Part shown: positions 6,121 through 13,041 of the stretch, one piece after another
Position numbering within the stretch: position 1 is the stretch's first letter
How the letters are laid out: each line of letters starts with the position of its first letter
Source: an uncultured Myxococcales bacterium
GTDB lineage: Bacteria > Myxococcota_A > Bradymonadia > Bradymonadales > Bradymonadaceae
DNA: 15,429 nucleotides
NCBI GenBank assembly: GCA_913058025.1
Contig: CAJXPN010000013.1
Span: 1-15,429 of the forward strand
Reading direction: 5' to 3'
The notes under the pieces: generated by a model
Databases searched by the model: none
What the model was told of the DNA's origin: nothing
What the model saw: the letters and a program-made list of their open reading frames with translations, nothing else
Made by a program: the position numbers and the translations under genes

Positions 6121-7308
6121 TCACGCGTCGAAGACGAACTCGCCGTGCAGGACGTTGGCGACGCGGTCGAGGTCCTCCTGTGGGATCACCCAGGTCAACC
6201 TCGCGCTCGAACAGAACGGCGCGCTGGAGACGACCCCCTCACGCGTGAGCACGGACTGCGCCTCACGCGCCCACCTGGGCACCGCGCCGACGCCGTGCCC
6301 GATGAGTGAGATCGCGGCGGACCTGACGACCGACGCGCCCATCCCCTCGAGCTCGCTGGCGAGCGCGTCCGGGCCGGCGAGCAACGCCGCGTTGAGCAGG
6401 ACACGCGCGGACGCGCCCGGCTCCCAGGCGAACGCGATGGGTGAGTGCTCCTCGAGGCGCTCGACCACCGCGTCGGCAGCCTCGCCCGCAGCTCGGACGA
6501 CCATCACGTCCCTGGCGTGACTCACCGCCATGTGCGGAAGCCCACGCTCGGCGCGCGCCGCGCGCTCGTCGAACCCGTCCGGTCGCACGATCGTCCCCTT
6601 CGAGCCCTCCATGTGCGTCGACCTCGCGTAGAGCGAGATCCGGGCGTCTCGCGCGAACGCGACCGCCTGCTCGTTGAGCACGCTCGCGCCCCCACGCGCC
6701 ATCTCGATCATCTCCTCGTAGCTCAGCTCGGCGAGCTGCTTCGCGTCCACGACGACCCGAGGATCCGCGCTGTAGACGCCGTCGACGTCGCTGTAGATCT
6801 CGCACGCCTGGGCGCTCAGCGCCGCCGCGAGCGCGACCGCGGTCGTGTCCGACCCGCCTCGCCCCAGCGTCGTCACCTCGCGCTTGTAGCTCGTCCCCTG
6901 GTAGCCCGCCACGATCACGATGTGGCCTCGCCGCAGCTCGTCCTGAACCCGGAACGGCCTGACGTCCATGATGCGCGCGTTGGAGTGGCTGTCGGTCGTG
7001 ATGATGCCGCACTGAGAGCCGGTGAGGCTGATCGCCTCGTAGCCCTCCTGGTGGATCGCCATCGACAGCAGCGCCATCGAGATCCGCTCCCCCACCGAGA
7101 GCAACATGTCCAACTCACGGCGAGACGGCTCCGGTGAGAGCTCGCGCGCCATGTCGAGCAGCTCGTCGGTGGTGCGACCCATCGCCGAGACGACCACGAC
7201 GAGCTCGTGCCCTTGGCGCTTGCGCGCGATGACCTTACGCGCCACGCGGCGGATCTTCTCGAGATCCGCGACCGACGAGCCCCCATACTTTTGAACGATG
7301 ATCGCCAC
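6121..7308 (-). CDS. lysC: Aspartate kinase
   Basis: Phosphorylates L-aspartate, the first step toward lysine, diaminopimelate, methionine and threonine. 395 residues, monofunctional class. The kinase domain is intact: KYGGSSV (7-13), VVSAMGRTTDEL, SVGERIS, LTGSQCGIIT, the GRGGSDTTAVALAAAL nucleotide/aspartate segment, EIYSDVDGVYSADPR and MARGGASVLN. It looks very like myxobacterial LysC. The C-terminal 130 residues hold two ACT-like regulatory domains, but the usual PDRPG and TSE-type effector-binding motifs are not recognisable (AGEAADAVVERL and APFCSSARLTWV instead), so feedback control may differ. The start is GTG with AAGGAGG five bases upstream. It is 54 bases downstream of the T-M-F-G-x-P protein gene and probably cotranscribed with it. 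Confidence 0.95.
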   Translation of the reverse strand: MAIIVQKYGGSSVADLEKIRRVARKVIARKRQGHELVVVVSAMGRTTDELLDMARELSPEPSRRELDMLLSVGERISMALLSMAIHQEGYEAISLTGSQCGIITTDSHSNARIMDVRPFRVQDELRRGHIVIVAGYQGTSYKREVTTLGRGGSDTTAVALAAALSAQACEIYSDVDGVYSADPRVVVDAKQLAELSYEEMIEMARGGASVLNEQAVAFARDARISLYARSTHMEGSKGTIVRPDGFDERAARAERGLPHMAVSHARDVMVVRAAGEAADAVVERLEEHSPIAFAWEPGASARVLLNAALLAGPDALASELEGMGASVVRSAAISLIGHGVGAVPRWAREAQSVLTREGVVSSAPFCSSARLTWVIPQEDLDRVANVLHGEFVFDA

Positions 7309-7362
7309 GGTGTCCTCCTTGGACGTGACCGAAGACGCGCTACGCGGTGAGCCCGCGCGGTG

Positions 7363-9513
7363 TCAGGACGAAGAGCCGCCGACGAGGAACGGGAACGCGG
7401 CGCCGAACAGCGCGAAGAACGCTCCCGCGCCCGCGCAGAGCGCGACCACGACGTGGAGCCCGATGAGCAATGCCCCCGCTGCGACCACGACTGAGATGAG
7501 CCCCACGACAGCCAGCCCCGCGGAGCGCAGCTTCGGGTCGATCCCCAACGCAGCGAGCACCATCGCGAGCGCGCCCATGACCGCGGGCGCCACCGCCAAT
7601 ACGATGACTCCGCCCGACGCGCCGCCGAGGACGAACGCCAGCGGCGTCGCGCCGATGAGCGGCAGCGACGAGAAGGCGCCGAGGACACGCTGCCCCTTCG
7701 ACCCCACGCCAACTTGCGAGGGGATCTGCTGGATCATGCTGCCGGTCGAGTTCGAGCGCGACGCCACGGGGAGCTCCGAGTGCGACGCCGCCGGAGCGGG
7801 CCGAGCAGGCTCGACGTGGGGCGCGGGCGGCTCGGGCTCGACGGCCTGAGGCGCCTGCTCGGCGCGACCCTCTCGGCCGGGGAACATCTCCATCTCCATG
7901 CCCGTGAACATGGGCGTGGGGAGCGGATCGCGCGGCTTGAACTGCTCCTCTGGTTCCTCGAACGGCGCGGAGGTCTCACCGAACTCCGGCGCGCTCGCGT
8001 CGGCGGCCGGCACACTCGACGGGTCCACGCCCGTATCGAGCTCCGCGTCCCCTTCGTCGAACGCGTACTCGCCGGGGGCGTCGTCTGCCCCGCCAGTGTC
8101 GAAGCTGAACGGCGCGAGGTCGTTGATGTTTGCGACCTGCGTCTCGGCGAACGGATCGATGCCGGGGGCGTCCTCGGCCTCCGAGAACTCCTCACCGATC
8201 GAACTCATGTCCATGGGCGAGACGTCGAGATCGTCAGCCAACGCGCCCAACTGAATGACGGGCTGGGAGCCGAACCGATCGGGGATCGCCTCGTTCATCG
8301 AGATCGCGCCGAAGTCCGGAGACGGAGTTGGCTTGCCGTTGAAGGACGCCTCGAGCTGCTTTCCGAACTCTTCGCTCGCCACGCTGGACGAACTCTCACC
8401 GGGATCGGAGGGCGACTCGCCCACAGGCTCCGTGGGCCTGGCCGGCAGCGAGAAGCTCGGGGTGTCGTCGCCCTGCGCCTTGACGTCGCCGGGCCTTGGG
8501 AGGGTGTAGGAAGACCCTCCGAGCGGCGACACGCCCTCGTCGGCGGTCCTGTCGCGCTTCTTGGGCATCTTGAGCACACCCGTGATGGGTGCGCGGCTCC
8601 CTGACGCGTCTCGCTCGTGGTTGATGCCGGGGATCCCGAACATCGTCCCCTTCGTCTCGCTCTCCTTGGCGTCCTCCTGCTTGCGCGTGGACCTGAGCTT
8701 CGCGAGCAAGCGCTTGCGGTTGTCCAGGCCGTCTACCTCCTTCTCGGCGAACTCCTGGAGCTGTTCGACGCCGATGGCGGCCGTCGGGAGGTCGTCGTCG
8801 TCACCCTCGGACACCTCGGACAACTCGGCGCCCACGGGCGCCTCGAACGAGGGCGCCGGCATCGAGAACATCGTCGAACGCGACGCATCCTCGTCCGGAA
8901 CATCATCGAGCGCCGCCTTCATCTCCTCGAGCGAGGGCGCCGGCATCGAGAACATCGTCGAGCGGGACGCATCCTCGGACGGCGCCTCCTTCCCGGCTGC
9001 CTTCTCTGCGGCCTGCTCCTGAGCCAGGACGTCCTCCAGGCTCATCCCCATCAACGTGGCGTGTTTGACGGGCTTGGACTCGGTGAACTTCGCGAACAGC
9101 GCCCCACCGTCCTCGCCATCGTCCTCGTCGCCGTCGAACGCTCTGGCGAAACCACCCATGGGTCCGCGCGGCTGATCGTTGTCCTCCACGGGCACGTTCG
9201 GCGCCCGGCGCTTCCCCAGGCTCGGCAGCCCCCCCATCGCCGTCGAGCGCAGGTCGAGCCCGCTGGAGTCCACCTCTTCTGCTGGCTCGCTGTCGAACGA
9301 GAACGAATCCGCCGACACGATCTGCGTCGGCATGCCGTCGTCATCGTCCTCGACCTCGGACACCATGGCCTGAGGCAAGGATCCGGAGGGCAGACCGAAC
9401 ATCGTCTGGCGACCAGGGTCGGGCTTCTCGACCGCCTCGTCCTCTTCGTTCGGGGCGTTGAAGTTGATCCCAGGAATCCCCATGATCGTCTTGTTTGGAT
9501 TCTGATCGCTCAA
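7363..9513 (-). CDS. Acidic repeat-motif protein with T-M-F-G-x-P motifs and C-terminal membrane domain
   Basis: 716 residues, no named family recognised. Residues 1-600 are acidic, Pro/Ser-rich and probably disordered. They carry a recurring motif, roughly T-[IM]-[MF]-G-[IML]-P: KTIMGIP (8-14), QTMFGLP (36-42), STAMGGLP (90-97), ATLMGM (152-157), STMFSMP (185-191 and 213-219) and GTMFGIP (290-296). GIPGIN occurs at both 12-17 and 293-298. A basic patch (NRKRLLAKLRSTRK) lies near 265-278. The last 110 residues hold about four hydrophobic segments rich in Ala, Gly, Leu and Val. The start is TTG, with AGGAG six bases upstream and the first motif immediately after. Similar short motifs recur in uncharacterised Myxococcota proteins as I recall; a docking or phosphorylation role is inference. 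It has its own promoter at 9581-9610. Confidence 0.75.
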   Translation of the reverse strand: MSDQNPNKTIMGIPGINFNAPNEEDEAVEKPDPGRQTMFGLPSGSLPQAMVSEVEDDDDGMPTQIVSADSFSFDSEPAEEVDSSGLDLRSTAMGGLPSLGKRRAPNVPVEDNDQPRGPMGGFARAFDGDEDDGEDGGALFAKFTESKPVKHATLMGMSLEDVLAQEQAAEKAAGKEAPSEDASRSTMFSMPAPSLEEMKAALDDVPDEDASRSTMFSMPAPSFEAPVGAELSEVSEGDDDDLPTAAIGVEQLQEFAEKEVDGLDNRKRLLAKLRSTRKQEDAKESETKGTMFGIPGINHERDASGSRAPITGVLKMPKKRDRTADEGVSPLGGSSYTLPRPGDVKAQGDDTPSFSLPARPTEPVGESPSDPGESSSSVASEEFGKQLEASFNGKPTPSPDFGAISMNEAIPDRFGSQPVIQLGALADDLDVSPMDMSSIGEEFSEAEDAPGIDPFAETQVANINDLAPFSFDTGGADDAPGEYAFDEGDAELDTGVDPSSVPAADASAPEFGETSAPFEEPEEQFKPRDPLPTPMFTGMEMEMFPGREGRAEQAPQAVEPEPPAPHVEPARPAPAASHSELPVASRSNSTGSMIQQIPSQVGVGSKGQRVLGAFSSLPLIGATPLAFVLGGASGGVIVLAVAPAVMGALAMVLAALGIDPKLRSAGLAVVGLISVVVAAGALLIGLHVVVALCAGAGAFFALFGAAFPFLVGGSSS
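8842..8977. repeat. In-gene tandem duplication, 84-base period
   Basis: Bases 8842-8893 and 8926-8977 match at 49 of 52 positions by eye. They encode two copies of E-D-A-S-R-S-T-M-F-S-M-P-A-P-S followed by L-E or F-E, 28 residues apart, inside the acidic repeat-motif protein. The high DNA identity suggests a recent duplication that increased motif copy number. Confidence 0.85.
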
Positions 9514-9580
9514 CGAGCTCTCCTGGTGGCGTTTCCGCGCCGGAATGAGACCCCATGGGCCATGTTCATCCAGCCCCTCA

Positions 9581-9610
9581 ACCTTAGTGGCGACGCCTCG
9601 GCGTTGTCAA
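9581..9610 (-). promoter_or_regulatory. Sigma70-like promoter for the T-M-F-G-x-P protein gene
   Basis: On the minus strand, a perfect TTGACA (9610-9605) and TAAGGT (9586-9581) are separated by 18 bases, starting 16 bases after the stop of the upstream gene. The spacer contains the inverted repeat ACGCC-TC-GGCGT (9593-9604), which could be an operator. This implies that the downstream pair, including lysC, can be transcribed apart from truD. The leader would be about 60 bases. Confidence 0.5.
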
Positions 9611-9626
9611 AGATATCACCCGCGCG

Positions 9627-11810
9627 TCACGCGCCGAGCGATTGCAAACCCTCATGCGCCTCGGGATGGTCAGGCACGATCTCGATCACCCTCGCGTAGT
9701 GAATCGCTGCCTCGTCCGGCGCTTCGAGGTACTCCACGGCGATCCTCGCCATCGACAGGTACACCTCCACGCGGTCCTCGTCCGAGGTCACCTGGGACGC
9801 GCTCCTGTTCAGCAGCGCGTAGCGCTCCGGCCACCTCCCGGACACCTCATAGAGCGACGAGAGCAGCGACACCGCCCTCCAATCCCCAGCGCTCCGCTCC
9901 ACGCGAGCCTCCCAGAGCGCGATCGCCTCGTCACTCGCCTCACCGGCGCCGGGCTCGCCCGGGCCTTCCGGCCAGGACTCCTTGCCCTCGAACCCTCCAC
10001 CCCAGCGCTCCCGCGCGCTCTCCCAGGCGCCCCGCAACTCCAACCTCCGGCACACCTCGGCGTACTGTTCCCAGACGTCCTCCCCCGCCTCGAGCGCCCC
10101 CTCGAGGTGCGCCGTCCACGCGACGTCGTCTCCCCTCTCCTTCGCGACCTTCGCCGCGCTCACGGACACCACCCCTCGGCGCTTCTCGCCAGCCTGCTCC
10201 AGCAGGTCCTCGTAGAGCCCCTCGACGATCTCCTCTTGCGCCCCCACGCTCAGAGTCTCCAACGTCTTGAGCGTCCTCCTCGACGTCCGCGCGCCCTCCT
10301 CCGCCATGTACGCCCCCCACGTCAGCAGCGCGCGCTCTCGCTCGCCCGACGCAGACAGCGCCCTCACCCACGCCTCGTGGGTCTCCGCGTCGCCGTCCTC
10401 TCGCACCGACTCGAGCCAGGCGAGCGCCGGCGCGTTCCCCCTCGAGGCCAGCTGCTCGGCCAACTTCAACGCGTTGCGCCCTGACGGCGCCTCGCCCCTC
10501 ATCGCCCACGCCTTGCCCAGGTACGGCACGCCTCGGTCCGGGTCCCCGAGCTTCGCCGCGTACAGCTTCACCACAGTCAGGAGAACCTGCGCGCGCTCCT
10601 CACCGTCGAACAGCTCGAGCCCGTCCTCGTACAACGACACGAGCTCCGCCCAGTTGTGGGCCGTAAGGAACTCCTGGCGCCGCGCGTTGAGCTGCTCGAT
10701 CCGACGCTCCAGGCTCAACCGCTCGTCCATATGCGACTGCGTCGCCTCCTGCGTCATCTCCGCGAGGCCCTCCTCGAAGTCGGAGGGATCCATCGCCACC
10801 GTCTCCTGCTCGACCCAGTCGTCCTCGGAGTCGCCAGGGCCGTCTCCGATCGGGGACTCGTCCATCAACGCGCTGAACTCCACGTCGGCCGGCTTCTTCA
10901 GCGCCTCGAGCCTCGACTTCAGGCTCTCCGTCTTCGCCGTCGCCCGGACCTCACCCCTCATGAACGGGTTGTCCTGGACCGAGGACGACCTCTTGAGCGC
11001 CTCGCTGGGCATCGGCGGCGGCACGGACACCGCCTCGTCCGCCTCGCTCACCCTCAACATCGACTCCTCGGACTCCTCGAGCGCCTCGGCCTCGTCGACG
11101 AGCAGCAGCTCCTCATCGGAACCCTCCGACTCCTCGACGAGCAGCAGCTTCTCATCGGAACCCTCCGACTCCTCGATGAGCAGCAACTCCTCCCCATCCT
11201 CCCCATCCTCCCCGACGATCTCCGAGAGCGCGTCGAGCACGTCCTCGTCCTCGCCGAACGCCATCGGGTCCGACGCGGGACCCGTGACCGGCCCGGTCAC
11301 GGGGTCTGGCTCCGCGGTGGCCTCCTCGCTCGACGGCGCCGCGGCCTCGAGCTCCTCGGCCAACCTCGACGCCACGCGATGCAGCTCCACGTAGAGGCGC
11401 CCCTCGCCTCTGAGCTTCTCCACCACGTCCGCGCGCAGCACGTCCACGACGTGGGCGATCGGACCGAACGGATCCCGGCGCGCGAGCTCCCGCTCGAACT
11501 CCCTCGTCAGCTCCTCCTTGGCGCCCTCGTCCCCCGACAGCGCCCGCTCCACGCATCCCATGACGCGCTCCACCGGCCCGAGGTCGACCGACAGCTCCTG
11601 CTCGGTCGCCCACGCGTGCCTCGGCACGCGCACCGCCGCGTCGTAGCGCGCAGCCACCAGCACGTGCGCGCCCACGTACCCACCGCTCGTCGGCCTGATC
11701 ACCCCCGCCTTCGCCAGACGATCGAGCTCCGCCTCGCTCAGCGACACCCCGCAGCGCTCGAGCCACTCCGCAAAGTCACTCCCCCTCATCGCTTCACTCG
11801 GCTCGACCAT
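9627..11810 (-). CDS. Acidic helical-repeat (TPR-like) protein
   Basis: 727 residues, no named family recognised. Residues 1-60 form a small folded segment (FAEWLERCGVSLSEAELDRL, then AGVIRPTSGGYVG) that could be a winged-helix-like domain. About 90-160 is helical. About 165-350 is acidic and low complexity, including tandem ELLL[IV]EESEGSDE units at 208-243. Residues 360-727 are Ala/Leu/Glu-rich helices resembling divergent tetratricopeptide repeats, clearest at the end (AAIHYARVIEIVPDHPEAHEG). No signal peptide or membrane span is seen. ATG 11810 has GAGGAG nine bases upstream; ATG 11831 and GTG 11849 are alternatives. It lies 62 bases downstream of truD and ends 113 bases before the next gene. 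A scaffold role is plausible inference only. Confidence 0.75.
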   Translation of the reverse strand: MVEPSEAMRGSDFAEWLERCGVSLSEAELDRLAKAGVIRPTSGGYVGAHVLVAARYDAAVRVPRHAWATEQELSVDLGPVERVMGCVERALSGDEGAKEELTREFERELARRDPFGPIAHVVDVLRADVVEKLRGEGRLYVELHRVASRLAEELEAAAPSSEEATAEPDPVTGPVTGPASDPMAFGEDEDVLDALSEIVGEDGEDGEELLLIEESEGSDEKLLLVEESEGSDEELLLVDEAEALEESEESMLRVSEADEAVSVPPPMPSEALKRSSSVQDNPFMRGEVRATAKTESLKSRLEALKKPADVEFSALMDESPIGDGPGDSEDDWVEQETVAMDPSDFEEGLAEMTQEATQSHMDERLSLERRIEQLNARRQEFLTAHNWAELVSLYEDGLELFDGEERAQVLLTVVKLYAAKLGDPDRGVPYLGKAWAMRGEAPSGRNALKLAEQLASRGNAPALAWLESVREDGDAETHEAWVRALSASGERERALLTWGAYMAEEGARTSRRTLKTLETLSVGAQEEIVEGLYEDLLEQAGEKRRGVVSVSAAKVAKERGDDVAWTAHLEGALEAGEDVWEQYAEVCRRLELRGAWESARERWGGGFEGKESWPEGPGEPGAGEASDEAIALWEARVERSAGDWRAVSLLSSLYEVSGRWPERYALLNRSASQVTSDEDRVEVYLSMARIAVEYLEAPDEAAIHYARVIEIVPDHPEAHEGLQSLGA
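11082..11189. repeat. In-gene 39-base tandem repeat encoding ELLLVEESEGSDE units
   Basis: Two full and one partial 13-residue units lie head to tail in the acidic helical-repeat protein: ELLLIEESEGSDE, KLLLVEESEGSDE and ELLLVDEAEA. At DNA level the copies are nearly identical (for example CTCATCGGAACCCTCCGACT twice). A neighbouring 9-base TCCCCATCC repeat encodes G-E-D-G-E-D-G-E. Replication slippage in acidic linker DNA is the likely origin. Confidence 0.85.
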
Positions 11811-11872
11811 CGGAATCAACTCCTCGCCCATCTCAACACCACGAGACACACTGAACCCGCCACACGCGCGCC

Positions 11873-12934
11873 TCAGGTCATCTCCGTTCCTTTCATGAGC
11901 TCTTCCAGTATTACGGTGGCGTAGGCACCTGAAGGAAGGAAAAACCTCAACCTCAGCGTCCCCTCCGCCCCCTCCACCGAGACCCCCGTCGGATACACCA
12001 CGTACGGCCTCCTCCCTCCCGGCGTCATCGAACCCATCTCGTCGAACTCCTCACGCCCGATGCCACGCGCCTCGAGCACCTCATCCTCACGCCTGGCCAC
12101 GCCACCCTCTGGCCCGATCATCTTCGGCCCGTACATCGGCCCGGTGATCACAAGCTCGCCCTCGTCCAGGCGGCGCTGCCCCTCCTCGACCTCGTCCGGC
12201 TCGACCCTGAACACGCCGCCCGCCCCCCTCAAACCCATGACGTCTCCCGCCTCCACCACGTCCAACGTCTTCGACTCGACCCGCCTCAGCAGCGCGTCGT
12301 TGAACAGCGCGCTCTGCACCGAGTTCACGCACAGCCGCCTGAGCTTCCGGTCGCTCACGCGCTCCGTCCCCCTCAACACGCCGAGCCCCATGCGCAGCGT
12401 CTCACCCTCTCTGCCGAAGCGCTGGTCACCGTAGTAATTAGGCGCCCCGCCGCGCTCGAGCTCCCCCATGATCGCCTGCGCGCGCTCCAGCGCGCCCTCC
12501 TCGACCTCACGGACCACGAGCTCGAACGTGTTCCCCTTGAGGTGACCCCTCTTGAGCTTGTTCTTGTGGCGCGTCGCCTTGAGCACCGTCACGCCCTGGC
12601 ACACCTCCCCTAGCATCTCCTCGGGCTCGAGCCCGCGCCCGGGCAAGGACACCCACTGGCGCGTCACCGCCACGCGATCCTTGAAGCCCGCGACCCCCAC
12701 GTCACGAGGCTTCACGTCGAACGCCTTCGCGATCCTCTTGACCGCCCACGGCGTCGACGCGTCACGACACTCCACCCACAGGTAGACGTGATCGCCCTCC
12801 CCGCTCGGCTCGTACGCCGGGACCTCCTCCACGATGAAGTCCTCCGGCTTCGACTTGTATACCCCCCCGACGCCGCCCATCTCCGCCGTCCTGCACACCC
12901 TAACCGGAACCCTCAGGGTCGTCTCATCCCCCAT
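11873..12934 (-). CDS. truD: tRNA pseudouridine(13) synthase TruD
   Basis: Converts uridine 13 of tRNA(Glu) to pseudouridine; TruD family, cytoplasmic. 353 residues, matching the usual length (349 in E. coli). Family motifs are in order: KSKPEDFIVEE (27-37), GVAGFKDRVAVTRQW (80-94) with the catalytic Asp86, HKNKLKRGHLKGNTFEL (123-139), and NYYGDQRFGREG (166-177) at the start of the TRUD insertion domain. ATG 12934 is preceded by GGAGG at a seven-base gap, and the next residues (MGDETTLRVPVRV) lead into the family's N-terminus. The frame is open upstream to 13048, but that extension has no similarity and overlaps glnD. It is the first gene of the minus-strand run and divergent from glnD across 107 bases. 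Confidence 0.95.
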   Translation of the reverse strand: MGDETTLRVPVRVCRTAEMGGVGGVYKSKPEDFIVEEVPAYEPSGEGDHVYLWVECRDASTPWAVKRIAKAFDVKPRDVGVAGFKDRVAVTRQWVSLPGRGLEPEEMLGEVCQGVTVLKATRHKNKLKRGHLKGNTFELVVREVEEGALERAQAIMGELERGGAPNYYGDQRFGREGETLRMGLGVLRGTERVSDRKLRRLCVNSVQSALFNDALLRRVESKTLDVVEAGDVMGLRGAGGVFRVEPDEVEEGQRRLDEGELVITGPMYGPKMIGPEGGVARREDEVLEARGIGREEFDEMGSMTPGGRRPYVVYPTGVSVEGAEGTLRLRFFLPSGAYATVILEELMKGTEMT

Positions 12935-12962
12935 ATCCTCTCCTCCCGCGCCCCGTCGTGAC

Positions 12963-12991
12963 TTGGGCCGCATGTCTGAACGTGTTACCAT
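12963..12991 (+). promoter_or_regulatory. Candidate glnD promoter in the truD-glnD divergent gap
   Basis: TTGGGC (12963-12968) and TACCAT (12986-12991) with a 17-base spacer; CATAAT at 12989-12994 is an alternative -10 with too long a spacer. A small inverted repeat, GGCCGA-T-TCGGCC (12999-13011), lies just after the predicted start and could be an operator. No sigma54 -24/-12 (TGGCAC-TTGC) pattern was seen. Confidence 0.3.
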
Positions 12992-13041
12992 AATCAAGGG
13001 CCGATTCGGCCTCGTGACTCCTTCATCTCGCGACGGCGACG

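Noticed and set aside
8617..9699. A 360-codon plus-strand open frame opposite the T-M-F-G-x-P gene
   Set aside because: Arg/Leu/His-rich shadow; the minus-strand frame has the recurring motifs, duplication in phase and membrane segments.
10656..11924. A 422-codon plus-strand open frame opposite the TPR-like gene
   Set aside because: Antisense shadow rich in Arg, Leu and His without motifs or Shine-Dalgarno; the minus-strand frame has codon structure, acidic repeats and a good ribosome-binding site.
12986..13016. A minus-strand truD promoter using TATGGT as -10
   Set aside because: The matching -35 position reads CACGAG, with no useful similarity to TTGACA.
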